Assembly: GCA_963727915.1 (NCBI GenBank)
Contig: CAVSID010000001.1
Coordinates: 744,001-808,000 of the forward strand
Length of the DNA: 64,000 bases
Origin: CAWAND01 sp963727915
GTDB taxonomy: Bacteria > Chloroflexota > Anaerolineae > Anaerolineales > E44-bin32
Direction: 5' to 3'
Part shown: one piece after another, positions 37,491 through 46,339 of the stretch
How positions within the stretch are numbered: position 1 is the first letter of the stretch
Layout of the letters: every line of letters begins with the position of its first letter
Notes under the pieces: model-generated
What the model was told of the DNA's origin: nothing
What the model saw: only the letters and a program-made list of their open reading frames with translations
The model's database searches: none
Translations under genes and position numbers: made by a program

Positions 37491-38507
37491 TCAGAGGCCC
37501 CGTCGAGTGAAGTCGATCGATGGTAGCCTCGGAGCTGCTGGTGCGCCACGCTTCCCGGGGCCGCCAGGTCGAGGCCGCCAAGCCGGGCCTGATCCGGCCA
37601 GGATGCCCGGTTCAAGGAAGCTCGCCGCCGCAGTCACGGTGGCGGCGTGGATATCGACAATGTCGTCGATGTCAGGTGCATAGCCCCCGCCCATGACCAC
37701 CGCCGCCGGCAAATCGGCCTGCTGGCAGGCCCCCAATACCAGCCGATCCCGCGCTAGCAGACCGGCCTTGGTGAGGGCCAGCTGACCCAGCGCGTCTCCT
37801 GCGTAGGCGTCGGCCCCCGACACGTAGACCATGAGGTCGGCATTCGCCTGATCGATCACGCGCCACAGCGCCTCCTCGAGAAGATCCAGGTACACATCAT
37901 CGCCTGTCCCGTCGGGCAAGGGCAGGTCGAGATCGCTGGCCTGTTTGCGGAAGGGGAAGTTGTGTGCGCCGTGGATAGAGAAGGTGAAGACGCGCTGGTC
38001 GTGCTCGAAAACCGCCGCCGTCCCATTCCCCTGATGCACATCGCAATCCACGACCACGGCTCTGGCGATGGCCCCGTCCGCCAGCAGTTGGCGAAGAGCC
38101 ACGGCCACATCGTTGAAGACGCAGAACCCTTCACCGTGGTCTGGGAAGGCGTGGTGCGTCCCCCCGGCCAGGTTGACGGCGATCCCCTCGCTCAGCGCTC
38201 CTCGGCAGGCGGCCAGTGTACCCCCTACGGAACGGCGCGATCGCTCGATCATCGCCAAGGACCAGGGGAATCCGATCCGCCTGATTTCGCGCCGAGAGAG
38301 CTTTCCGTCGATGAGCTTGCTAAGGTAATCGCCAGAATGAACCCGCAAAAGCTGCTCATCGGTGGCCGCATCCGGCACGTTCAGATCCCCCGGTCGCAGC
38401 ACGCCTTCTGTTAACAACCGGCTTCTTAACCGGGCGTACTTTTCCATCGGAAAGCGGTGGCCCGGCGGCAGGGGCAACACAAAGTGGTCACAGTAGAAGG
38501 CCTTCAT
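37491..38507 (-). CDS. Histone deacetylase / AcuC / acetylpolyamine amidohydrolase family protein
   Basis: An intact 338-residue zinc hydrolase. The active-site His pair is in NLAGGTHHAFPDHG, zinc ligands are in VVVDCDVHQGNGTA (Asp, His) and VYVSGADAYAGD (Asp), and GGGYAPD closes the substrate tunnel. Bacterial members remove acetyl groups from acetyl-CoA synthetase (AcuC), polyamines or other amides in the cytoplasm. Text resembles the AcuC-like branch. The start overlaps the stop of the upstream membrane protein by four bases. A CRP-type palindrome lies 44 bases upstream of the ATG, so the gene may be regulated by a CRP-like factor. Confidence 0.93.
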   Translation of the reverse strand: MKAFYCDHFVLPLPPGHRFPMEKYARLRSRLLTEGVLRPGDLNVPDAATDEQLLRVHSGDYLSKLIDGKLSRREIRRIGFPWSLAMIERSRRSVGGTLAACRGALSEGIAVNLAGGTHHAFPDHGEGFCVFNDVAVALRQLLADGAIARAVVVDCDVHQGNGTAAVFEHDQRVFTFSIHGAHNFPFRKQASDLDLPLPDGTGDDVYLDLLEEALWRVIDQANADLMVYVSGADAYAGDALGQLALTKAGLLARDRLVLGACQQADLPAAVVMGGGYAPDIDDIVDIHAATVTAAASFLEPGILAGSGPAWRPRPGGPGKRGAPAAPRLPSIDFTRRGL

Positions 38508-40042
38508 GGGCCCAGCCGGTCGATCTCGAACTGGTCATCCCCCCACTGTTTGTGAAGATTTTCACAATTAGCACCCCGTTGGGCGGGTTCCAACACGACG
38601 TGAGTCACTCCCGCGGCCGCCGCCCGGTCGAGCAGGCGGCAATCAATGTCTTCTGGATTGTCCCGATAGAAGAACTGGGCCAGCTGGATGCGGTCGTACC
38701 ATGCAAGCACTTCGGCCGGCGCATAGGGGATGGCTTTGAAGTCTACAAAGGCCGGCTCTCCCGTGGCCAGGCGGAAGTCCTGCTGTTTCGGGGGGATCAG
38801 GAAGACCTGGCCCGGCGCGGCCATGTGGCGCACCTCGGTGAACAGCGCTTGCTGAGGGTCTTGGCTCTGCCGCTGGAGATGGAGCGCAAAAGACGCTATG
38901 CCCGTCAGGGCCAGGATGGCCAGGACTGCCCACGCGGCGCCCACAGTCCAAGGGGGGAGCCGATGGCCTCGTCGATCGAGGTGGCTGAACCTCCAGGCCA
39001 GACCCTTGGCGGCCAAGATGACCGTGCTCACCGGAACCAGCAGCGCCGACACACGCCACGGAAACAGGAGCGCAAGGCGATCGCTGGCCGTGGCCAGTTG
39101 CAGCCCGGTCAATGCCAGCCCCAGGATGCCGGGGACAAGCAGGATGGGGAAAAGGCGGCTGCGGCGGGTGACCAGCAAAGCGACGACGACCAACCCCACC
39201 TTACACACCACGGATGGATCCAGCCACTGGGCGGGAATTGCGTGGTGAGGGATGCGGAAGTCGACCAGGACCCGGGTGGCATCGGCAGAGACCTGTGAAG
39301 CGCCTAGGCCGAACACGCTCAGCGTGTGCACCAGAATGGGAATCACGCCGACCAATGCCAGACCCCCGCTGGTCAGCGCATTGCGGCGGCGATGATCGGA
39401 GAGCGCCAGGACGCCGACGTATGCCGCGACCAGACCTCCGGCGGTGAGCAAGTAGGTCGGATGGAAGGTGGCTGCGGAAGCGGCCAGCAGGGCGGCTGCG
39501 TGGGGACGGTCCGCAGTAAACATGGCGATGGAAGCCACCAACAACCCCCCGAAGACGCTGGGCTCGAAGACGGGCCCCAGCAAACGTTGACCGGCAACCC
39601 CACCTTCGAGTAGATAGCCTCCATCGGTCCATGGAAGATGGGAGAGAGGAACTCGCAGGGCTTCCGAGAATAAGAACGTCAAGATCGCCAGCAGGATCAG
39701 CTTCCGATCAGGGGAGAGCTGGCCAGGGAAAAGTCCGGCCGCAATGGCATACAACCCCCACAGGGTGATGGCCAGCAGCAGGCCGTACTCGGCGTAGAAG
39801 GCCCAAGAACCAATCCAGGCGTAGGTTGCCTGCACGAGCCACGAGAAGACAGGCGTTGGGTCGAGGGTGGACGCAAGCCAATCCAGCCGGAGATGACCAT
39901 AGCCAGCCGCCGCTAGCCCATGCAGGAAATATTGATTCTGGTTGGATGTGTAGAGTGGAGCCTGGCTATAGGCCAGGGCAAACAAGGTCCCCGCTGCCGC
40001 CCAAAAACCCAGTCGGACGATCAGGCCGCGGTCGATGGTCAT
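38504..40042 (-). CDS. Polytopic membrane protein of unknown function
   Basis: About 512 residues with some ten to twelve hydrophobic segments (e.g. VRLGFWAAAGTLFALAYSQA, LLLAITLWGLYAIAAGLF, LVPVSTVILAAKGLAWRF) and a soluble C-terminus of about 100 residues (FLIPPKQQDFRLATGEPAFV onward). The pattern, an early acidic/aromatic loop and a long C-terminal domain, recalls GT-C fold glycosyltransferases, but no decisive motif is seen. It overlaps the HDAC-family gene by four bases and starts 13 bases after the aminotransferase gene stop. Function not assigned. Confidence 0.75.
   Translation of the reverse strand: MTIDRGLIVRLGFWAAAGTLFALAYSQAPLYTSNQNQYFLHGLAAAGYGHLRLDWLASTLDPTPVFSWLVQATYAWIGSWAFYAEYGLLLAITLWGLYAIAAGLFPGQLSPDRKLILLAILTFLFSEALRVPLSHLPWTDGGYLLEGGVAGQRLLGPVFEPSVFGGLLVASIAMFTADRPHAAALLAASAATFHPTYLLTAGGLVAAYVGVLALSDHRRRNALTSGGLALVGVIPILVHTLSVFGLGASQVSADATRVLVDFRIPHHAIPAQWLDPSVVCKVGLVVVALLVTRRSRLFPILLVPGILGLALTGLQLATASDRLALLFPWRVSALLVPVSTVILAAKGLAWRFSHLDRRGHRLPPWTVGAAWAVLAILALTGIASFALHLQRQSQDPQQALFTEVRHMAAPGQVFLIPPKQQDFRLATGEPAFVDFKAIPYAPAEVLAWYDRIQLAQFFYRDNPEDIDCRLLDRAAAAGVTHVVLEPAQRGANCENLHKQWGDDQFEIDRLGP
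38551..38566. promoter_or_regulatory. CRP-type palindrome upstream of the HDAC-family gene
   Basis: TGTGA-AGATTT-TCACA, exact in all ten fixed positions and extended by one base on each side (TTGTGA...TCACAA). It lies inside the 3' end of the membrane-protein gene, 44 bases before the HDAC-family start codon on the minus strand. Confidence 0.45.
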
Positions 40043-40054
40043 CCGGCGCTCCGC

Positions 40055-41200
40055 TCAAACCAGGTCATCCAATGCCTCCAACAGCGTCTCGAAGTCGGAT
40101 GGGCGATTGTAGGCCTGGACGGACACCCGCATCCAGTTGGCGTCCTTCCAACGGAAAGCGGGGATTTCAATGTGATGCTCATGGAAGAGCCGGCTCTGAA
40201 GGATCTCCGGATCGGAGACCGGGACGCGGACGGTGAACATTTGCTGAAAGGCGCCTTCATCGCAGATGGGCACCTGCCCCAGGGCCTGATTGAGGCGCGC
40301 TCGCCATTCTGCTGCCATGGCGTGGCAGACGGCTTGGATAGCCGGCCAATCATTGCTCTTCTGAAAGTCGATCGCCGCTGGGACACTGAGAAAAGCGGCC
40401 AGATCGCGCGTCCCCTGCCACTCATGGTGGTCGACAAACATTGAACTTGACGGCTTCTCGGCTTCCCACCCCCAACTGACAACCAACGGCTCGAGGACCG
40501 GCTGAACCTCCCGTCGTGCGTACAAGAACGCCGAACCCTTGGGAGCGCACAGCCACTTGTGGCAGGCACCGGCATAAAGGTCGGCGCCCAACGCGTCGAG
40601 GTCCAGGGGGATCTGGCCCGGCGCGTGGGCCCCGTCGACAATGCTGATGACGCCGGCTTCCCGGGCTTGGGCACACACAGCCGCCACCGGTAGGGTAAGC
40701 GCCGTCTGACTGGTAATGTGGCTGAGGAAGACCACGCGTGTACGGGGCGAGATCATGGAGCAAAGGTGCTCAGCGATCTGGTCCGGCGGGTCGAGCGGGA
40801 GCGGGATGGGCTGCCGCACGATGTGGGCCCCTGTGTGCTGACAGATGAACCGCCACGTCCGATCCATTGCCCCGTATTCATGGTCGGTGGTCAAGATCTC
40901 GTCCCCGGGCTGCAGATTGAGACTGCGGGCAACCATGCTGACCGCCGTGGTCGGGTTGGGGAAGTAGACCAGTTCATCCGCCTGACATCCGATGTGACCG
41001 GCCAACGCCTCCCTGGCGGTCCTCATGTTGAGCGGGGCGTTGACGCCGAGAAATTGGACCGGTTCGAGTTCGAGCGTTCGCTGCCAGGCCTGGTAGGCCT
41101 CGAAAACAGGCAGAGGGCAGGCGCCGAATGAGCCGTGGTTGAGATAGATGACGTCTGGGTCGAGCAGGAAAGACGAGCGAAGATCGGGGATGGAATTCAT
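40055..41200 (-). CDS. Class V aminotransferase, isopenicillin-N-epimerase-like
   Basis: An intact 381-residue PLP enzyme of fold type I, class V. Asp189 and His192 in ISIVDGAHAPGQIPLDLDAL contact PLP and the Schiff-base lysine is Lys215 in YAGACHKWLCAPKGSAFL. The N-terminus VIYLNHGSFGACPLPVFEAY is characteristic of the isopenicillin-N-epimerase (CefD)-like branch. Members include epimerases, cysteine desulfurase relatives and lyases, so the reaction is uncertain; no beta-lactam pathway is nearby. It lies 21 bases after the M24 peptidase gene. Confidence 0.9.
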   Translation of the reverse strand: MNSIPDLRSSFLLDPDVIYLNHGSFGACPLPVFEAYQAWQRTLELEPVQFLGVNAPLNMRTAREALAGHIGCQADELVYFPNPTTAVSMVARSLNLQPGDEILTTDHEYGAMDRTWRFICQHTGAHIVRQPIPLPLDPPDQIAEHLCSMISPRTRVVFLSHITSQTALTLPVAAVCAQAREAGVISIVDGAHAPGQIPLDLDALGADLYAGACHKWLCAPKGSAFLYARREVQPVLEPLVVSWGWEAEKPSSSMFVDHHEWQGTRDLAAFLSVPAAIDFQKSNDWPAIQAVCHAMAAEWRARLNQALGQVPICDEGAFQQMFTVRVPVSDPEILQSRLFHEHHIEIPAFRWKDANWMRVSVQAYNRPSDFETLLEALDDLV

Positions 41201-41221
41201 GGATGGACTTGTGATCTCGGG

Positions 41222-42433
41222 TCAGGCGGTTTTGGCTGGGAGGAGCCAGATCTCCGTCTGAGGCTGGCTGAGCCAGGCGATGCCCTCGGCGGTAACAGTG
41301 ACATTCTCCTCGAGGTAGACCGGCCCAAAACCTTCGACCTCCACGCCCAATTCAATGGCGAAGACATTGCCGGCCTCTAGCCGGCCGTAGGGAAGCTGCC
41401 CGTAGCGGTCCCAGCGCGGCCCCAACACGGTCCCGCCGTCGTGAGCCACGCGCCCGAGGTGGTGGCCGAATGCATGTTGATACTCGGGATAACCGGCCTC
41501 GACCAGGGAAGCTCGGGCGGCGGCGTCGACTTCCCACCCCTGGACGCCCGGCCGCATCAGGCCCGCGCCGGCGAGGAGTGCGCGACGGGCTGCCTCCCAG
41601 GCCCGTGCCACGACCTCCGGTACGCCGGATTCATCTGGCCCGAGGATGTACCAGGTGCGCTGCAGATCGGAACAAAAGCCGTCCTGCTTGACGCCGAAAT
41701 CGACGTGAACCAAATGGCCGGGTTCGATCTTGAGACTCCCGGGTACGGTATGGCCGATCGACGAGTCAGGTCCGGTGTTGACCAGCGGATTGCCCATCGG
41801 ATCCCAGGCATAGCCTAGACTGAGCCGAAGGACCGCCTGATGAAACAGCTCTGCCACCTCCACCTCCGTCATCCCGACATGGAGCTGGCTGCCTATCTCG
41901 CCGAAGATGCGCTGCGTGGTCTCGATGGCCGCTTGAATGCGCCCAAGTTCGTAGGCAGACTTTCGTCCGCGAAGGCTGCTCAACAGGGATTCTGAAGACA
42001 CGACCGCATCCTGAGAAATACCCGCCTGTGCAAGATAGCCTTCAAGGATCTGCTGCATGCCCGACGTGAGACCATCGCTGGAAGAGTCGTTGAGGCTTCG
42101 GTTGACGGCCAGGGAATGGGGCCTGAGCTCGGTCAGTGACTGCACCAGGGCGGGCTGGATGGATTCGTCGTAGGGGACGATGCGGGAGTAGGCGCCCAAA
42201 TTCTCTGCATTGGGGGCGTCGTGCCGCCCAAGGATGGCAATGCGTTCGCCGGATCGGGTGATGAGAAATGCCGATGGCCAGGTCACGCCAAAGGGATAGA
42301 TCAGATCCAGCGCCGGGTCCGGAGTCTGGCTGCTCTCTCGCGCAAAAGTCAACCAGGCGTCGAGATCCAGTTCGTCAAGCAGGCGCACGGCTTGGTCCAT
42401 CTTGTCCTGCGTAAGTTGGGTTTGAGGGTCCAT
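41222..42433 (-). CDS. M24 family metallopeptidase (Xaa-Pro aminopeptidase-like)
   Basis: An intact 403-residue creatinase/aminopeptidase-P fold protein. Metal ligands are visible in LVHVDFGVKQDGFCSDLQRT (two Asp), in HAFGHHLGRVAHDGG (His) and in the two Glu of IELGVEVEGFGPVYLEENVT. The N-terminal domain is present (1-160). Such enzymes remove the first residue before proline or act on related amides. Its start is at 42433. The class V aminotransferase gene follows in the same direction, which may mean a shared role in amino-acid or peptide salvage. Confidence 0.9.
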   Translation of the reverse strand: MDPQTQLTQDKMDQAVRLLDELDLDAWLTFARESSQTPDPALDLIYPFGVTWPSAFLITRSGERIAILGRHDAPNAENLGAYSRIVPYDESIQPALVQSLTELRPHSLAVNRSLNDSSSDGLTSGMQQILEGYLAQAGISQDAVVSSESLLSSLRGRKSAYELGRIQAAIETTQRIFGEIGSQLHVGMTEVEVAELFHQAVLRLSLGYAWDPMGNPLVNTGPDSSIGHTVPGSLKIEPGHLVHVDFGVKQDGFCSDLQRTWYILGPDESGVPEVVARAWEAARRALLAGAGLMRPGVQGWEVDAAARASLVEAGYPEYQHAFGHHLGRVAHDGGTVLGPRWDRYGQLPYGRLEAGNVFAIELGVEVEGFGPVYLEENVTVTAEGIAWLSQPQTEIWLLPAKTA

Positions 42434-42526
42434 GGGGCGCCTCTGTCATCGACAACCGGGGATCCATCACAACGGCCCGCAGAGTGTATCACGTCCCCTG
42501 GCCATACCCGCGCCGCCGACTGAAGG

Positions 42527-44227
42527 TCAGTGGAGAAAATGGAAGTAGAGCCAGAGAGTTGCCAGGCCGACGGTGATCAGCAGGGCCGGCAAGCCGCGCT
42601 TGAGGAAGTACATGTAAGTGATCGGGTAACCGGCGCGCTCGGCGATCCCGGCTGTCACCAGGTTGGCCGATGCGCCGATGAGCGAACCATTGCCCCCCAT
42701 GGCGGAGCCGACCGAGAGAGAGTAGTAGAGTACCTTCTGCGTGGCGCCTGGAACGGTCCCTGAGAGGAACCCAATCACCGGCAGCATGGCGGCTGTGAAG
42801 GGGATGTTAGCGATGACGGTGGAGAGGAGTGCGCTCGACCAGATGACGGCCATCGTGGTCAGCAGCAGATTGTTGCCTACGAGGTGACCGATACCCTGGG
42901 CGATTAGGTCCACAAGGCCAACTTCCTGGATGGCGCCGACCACCACGAACAGACCAATGAAGAACACCAGCGTGGTCCAATCAACCGCCTCGATCATCTC
43001 TTCGATATCCGGTCTGACCCACAACAGGAGCGCCGTGGCGCCCATCAGTGCCGTGACGGATGGGACAAGGTGGAAGCTCTCGCCGGTCACAAACAGTACG
43101 ATCATCCCGGCGCCAACCACGCCGGCCTTCTTTAGATTCTGCGGCTCGGTGATCCGGGCGTTCTCTTCCAGCTTTTCCAGCAGCGTGGGCGACGGGTGCG
43201 TGGCGGCGCGCAGTTCCTTCCAGTAGACCCACTCGCAGTAGATGATCAGCCCCACCATGGCGATCAGGATCCCCGGGGTGAGGTTGATCAAGAAATCACT
43301 GAACGAAATCCGACCCGCAGAGCCAATTAGAATGTTGGTGGGCGTGCCGATCAGGGTCGAGATACCGATGACGTTTGATCCGAGCACTTCCGGGATCAGG
43401 AGCGCCAGGGGCTGGATTCCCAGCGCCATGGCGATCTCGATCGAGACAGGCGTCATCAGCAACATGGTCGTGACGTTGTCCAGAAAGGCGGAAGCCAACC
43501 CCGTAGTGATCATCAGGACTGGGACCATGAGCCAGGCCTTGCCGCGCGAGACACGATAAGCAAAAAACCCCAGCCACTGGAATAGCCCCGTGCGCTCGAC
43601 GACGGCGATCACGATCATCATCCCCATAATCAGGAAGATCACGTTCCAATCGACGAACTCAAGGGCCCGACCGAAATTGAAGATGAACAGATCCGGGTTG
43701 ATGACAGAGCCTAGGTAGCTGAAGCCGAACACAAGGGTGGTTCCCACCAGCACGGCCAGCGTGTTCTGCAGTCCCTCCATGGCGATCAGGACCAACACGA
43801 GAAGGAAGATGGCGGTGGCGATCCAGAAAGAGATGCCAATCCGGCGGGTGAGCGTGATGGTGGCGATTTCGACACTCTGACCGTCTTGCAGTTGTTTGAG
43901 CACCTCCGGGGAAACGGGGAAGTCGGCCGTCTCGAAGTGTTGGCGGTCGGCTCTGACCTCCAGCTGCCCCTGGAGTTGGCTCTCAATCTGCAGGGCGAAC
44001 CGGCCGTCAGGTTGGGATTGGGCATCGGCTAAGGCGACGCCGGTGTCGCGGCGTAGAAGCTGCAGATGGACTCCGGCCACCGGCAGGTTCTGTTGGTTGC
44101 GAACGAAGCCAACCAGCACCGGCCCCTGGTCGGTCTGGGCAGATGTGCCCCCACCGGGCCAGGTGATCACTCCGGCGAGAACGGCCAAACAGGCGGCGGC
44201 CAGCAGCGTGGGCCAGCGACGGTTCAC
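42527..44227 (-). CDS. SLC13/ArsB-NhaD superfamily anion or Na+/H+ transporter with extra N-terminal domain
   Basis: 566 residues. Residues 1-30 are a signal or anchor helix (TLLAAACLAVLAGVITWPGG). About 35-120 form a carboxypeptidase-regulatory-like beta domain (GFVRNQQNLPVAGVHLQLLR) that should lie outside the membrane. From about 133 there are some eleven helices of the ion-transporter superfamily (ASAFLDNVTTMLLMTPVSIE, IGTPTNILIGSAG, SSALLSTVIANIPFTAAMLP, GGNGSLIGASANLV), with the paired Asn/Thr-rich hairpins of the P-protein/ArsB branch. The fusion is unusual. GTG 44227 overlaps the Usp gene stop. Substrate unknown. Confidence 0.88.
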   Translation of the reverse strand: MNRRWPTLLAAACLAVLAGVITWPGGGTSAQTDQGPVLVGFVRNQQNLPVAGVHLQLLRRDTGVALADAQSQPDGRFALQIESQLQGQLEVRADRQHFETADFPVSPEVLKQLQDGQSVEIATITLTRRIGISFWIATAIFLLVLVLIAMEGLQNTLAVLVGTTLVFGFSYLGSVINPDLFIFNFGRALEFVDWNVIFLIMGMMIVIAVVERTGLFQWLGFFAYRVSRGKAWLMVPVLMITTGLASAFLDNVTTMLLMTPVSIEIAMALGIQPLALLIPEVLGSNVIGISTLIGTPTNILIGSAGRISFSDFLINLTPGILIAMVGLIIYCEWVYWKELRAATHPSPTLLEKLEENARITEPQNLKKAGVVGAGMIVLFVTGESFHLVPSVTALMGATALLLWVRPDIEEMIEAVDWTTLVFFIGLFVVVGAIQEVGLVDLIAQGIGHLVGNNLLLTTMAVIWSSALLSTVIANIPFTAAMLPVIGFLSGTVPGATQKVLYYSLSVGSAMGGNGSLIGASANLVTAGIAERAGYPITYMYFLKRGLPALLITVGLATLWLYFHFLH

Positions 44228-44667
44228 GCCGATTGGTCCTCGACCAGGACGACTTTGGCGCCGCTCTCGTCGCTAATCCGCTGGCTGAAGGCTTCCAGCC
44301 GCTGACGCGTAAAAACGTTGGCTTCGTCCTCAACGTTCGGGCTTCCCAAAATCACAAAGTCGGCTTCGACGTCGTGGGCCAGGGCGATGATCTCGTCGGC
44401 GATCACGCCCTTTCGGACGACGCCATCCGCCGGGACGCCCCGGGCCAGGGCCCGGTCCTGGGCCGAGATGAGGATGAACTCCCCCATCTGATGCATTTCC
44501 TTATCTAATGCCTGTATGCGGCCCTTGTTGGTGTGAGCCAAGAAATCTAGATTGACGACATACAGGAAGTGGATCTGAAGATCCTCTACCTTGGCGAGCT
44601 GGATGGCCCGCTCGATCGTGGGCTGGCTGCTTGGGCCACCGCGGATAGCGCAGATAATGCCGGCCAT
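44224..44667 (-). CDS. Universal stress protein (UspA) family
   Basis: About 147 residues. Begins MAGIICAIRGGPSSQPTIER and has the single alpha/beta Usp fold with the nucleotide-binding end DFVILGSPNVEDEANVF, a variant of the usual G2xG9xGS/T. ATG 44667 has AGGAG upstream; an in-frame ATG at 44712 is the frame limit. Its stop overlaps the transporter GTG by four bases (GTGA), so the Usp and the transporter are translationally coupled and may work together, as Usp domains do for several cation and anion transporters. Confidence 0.88.
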   Translation of the reverse strand: MAGIICAIRGGPSSQPTIERAIQLAKVEDLQIHFLYVVNLDFLAHTNKGRIQALDKEMHQMGEFILISAQDRALARGVPADGVVRKGVIADEIIALAHDVEADFVILGSPNVEDEANVFTRQRLEAFSQRISDESGAKVVLVEDQSA

Positions 44668-44827
44668 GAGTAACTCCTGGGATTCCTGAGGCTGGTGTCG
44701 GCAGAAGAGCACCCTGTCACCGGGTCGGCTGGGTGGAGGGCTCCCCGTCTCCCTATCTTATCGTATGGTTCAGTCCGGGCCAGGGGGCACCCGAACCTCT
44801 CAGTTTCCTTGCCGAGCGGCAGCGGGC

Positions 44828-46072
44828 CTAGGTGCGGCCCGGGTCGTGCGATGCCGGTTGGGCCGTGGCTGCCCTATCCCCAAAGGGAGGTAGGCCAATT
44901 GCCACCCAGGCCAGGGCGAGGGCAAGCAGATCAAGCGTGGCGCTCCACAGATCGAGCCCAATCCGAGCGGCTACGAGAATCAGGGCCAGGCTCACCAGGT
45001 CGATCCAGATGGGAAGGCTGGCGACGACCAGGTAGGGCGCCCCTCGATCCCGTAGCCTCCGCAGACTGGCACCGATTGGGAGCAGCAGGAGCAAGAGATC
45101 GTAAACTCCCACGTAGGGCGACGCGAACAGAGCCGCCGGAACGAGCAGGCTGGCGGCATCCCAAGTCTGTAGAGTTGATCGTTTGAGATAGAGAGCGGCG
45201 CCAGCCGCCAATACGCCCGCAGCTGCCAACACGCCTCCCAGCCACACGCTGCAGCCCCCCCGGCCCGCACATAGCGCCGTCCCTAGCCCCCAGGCGGTTG
45301 GAAAGTAGCCGAGGTTGAAGAAGAGCTTGGGCGATCCCGACCCAGCCAATCGGCTCACCCACTGCGGATCGTCGACCCAACCCAAGAGAAACAAGAACGT
45401 CAGGCACGCCAGAGCCCCCGCCACAACGCGCCATCGGTGGCGCATCATCATCCATAGCACGAGCAGGCCGAGGACGGGCAGGCCAAGCGCTGGCTTCAAA
45501 CTGAGCAGCCCGAGTACGATCCCCGCACGCAAGTCCCTGCAATCTGCCGCCAGGCTGCACCCCAAGACGAGCACGAAGAGCAGCACCCCCCCCAACTGCC
45601 CGTTGCGCAGGGTAACGATCACCGGACGGAAGAGCAGGGCGCCGGCCAGCCACGGCACGACGAACGGGATGTCGACCGGCCGTGTGGGGCGACCGAAGAC
45701 AAGCCAGCAAGCGGCGAGGATCATCAGCGCGCTGAGAACGATCCAAACCTGGTAGGCGGTCAGGAGATCGATGGCGCCCAGCGGGGCCATCAGGATCGCC
45801 AGGGGTAACGGGTAGACGAAGGCGGGATTGGGGATCCAGACGGCGCCGTACTGGCCGTGGGCAGCCGTCCAAATGGCGGGGTCATAAGGGTCGAGGCCGG
45901 ATACGACGAACCGGCCGCCGAGCCAGAAGGTGAAGAAGTCGCTGTCGGCGTAGTGCAGGGAGAGGACGATCCGCTGAGCGATTAGCCACAAGACGGCGAT
46001 GAGGGCCAGCCCGCCACAGGCAAAGAGAACGCCCCAGATCAGGTTCCTCGGCCGACGACTGTGCCCTGCCAT
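44828..46072 (-). CDS. GT87/DUF2029-like membrane glycosyltransferase
   Basis: About 414 residues, ten or so helices. An early loop after the first helix holds DSDFFTFWLGGRFVVSGLDP followed by YDPAIWTAAHGQYG, the catalytic-loop pattern of DUF2029/GT87 polyprenyl-phosphate mannose-type glycosyltransferases. Many GC-rich bacteria carry such genes for cell-envelope glycans. ATG 46072 is preferred because GGGAG precedes it; another in-frame ATG is at 46114. It stands alone between the Usp gene and the CPXCG gene. Confidence 0.8.
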   Translation of the reverse strand: MAGHSRRPRNLIWGVLFACGGLALIAVLWLIAQRIVLSLHYADSDFFTFWLGGRFVVSGLDPYDPAIWTAAHGQYGAVWIPNPAFVYPLPLAILMAPLGAIDLLTAYQVWIVLSALMILAACWLVFGRPTRPVDIPFVVPWLAGALLFRPVIVTLRNGQLGGVLLFVLVLGCSLAADCRDLRAGIVLGLLSLKPALGLPVLGLLVLWMMMRHRWRVVAGALACLTFLFLLGWVDDPQWVSRLAGSGSPKLFFNLGYFPTAWGLGTALCAGRGGCSVWLGGVLAAAGVLAAGAALYLKRSTLQTWDAASLLVPAALFASPYVGVYDLLLLLLPIGASLRRLRDRGAPYLVVASLPIWIDLVSLALILVAARIGLDLWSATLDLLALALAWVAIGLPPFGDRAATAQPASHDPGRT

Positions 46073-46126
46073 CTCCCGCCTTTGCTGGCGTCCCTGGTTG
46101 GCCAAGTATGGCATGTTGCCCCAGGG

Positions 46127-46339
46127 TCAGCAACCTGACCGGCTGAGGCGGGCCGGGCCATGCTCAGGAAGGACTGGCTTGAACTTCGGCCCGCCCTCCT
46201 GGTCAAACGTCACTTCGAACTGGATTGGGCGACAGCACACCCAACAATCCTCGATGAACACCTGGTGGCGGCCGGCGGACGGGTCGACCTCGATCTGCTC
46301 CCCGCAGTGCGGGCACCGGGTCTCAGCGATCTCATCCAT
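46127..46339 (-). CDS. CPXCG-motif zinc-ribbon protein
   Basis: A 70-residue protein with CPHCG at residues 9-13 (ETRCPHCGEQIEVDPSAG) and a second Cys pair in IEDCWVCCRPI, the zinc-ribbon pattern of the CPXCG family (PF14255). Function is unknown; the family is widespread and often next to unrelated genes. Its ATG at 46339 overlaps the aquaporin stop at 46332, which suggests coupling. No frameshift. Confidence 0.85.
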   Translation of the reverse strand: MDEIAETRCPHCGEQIEVDPSAGRHQVFIEDCWVCCRPIQFEVTFDQEGGPKFKPVLPEHGPARLSRSGC

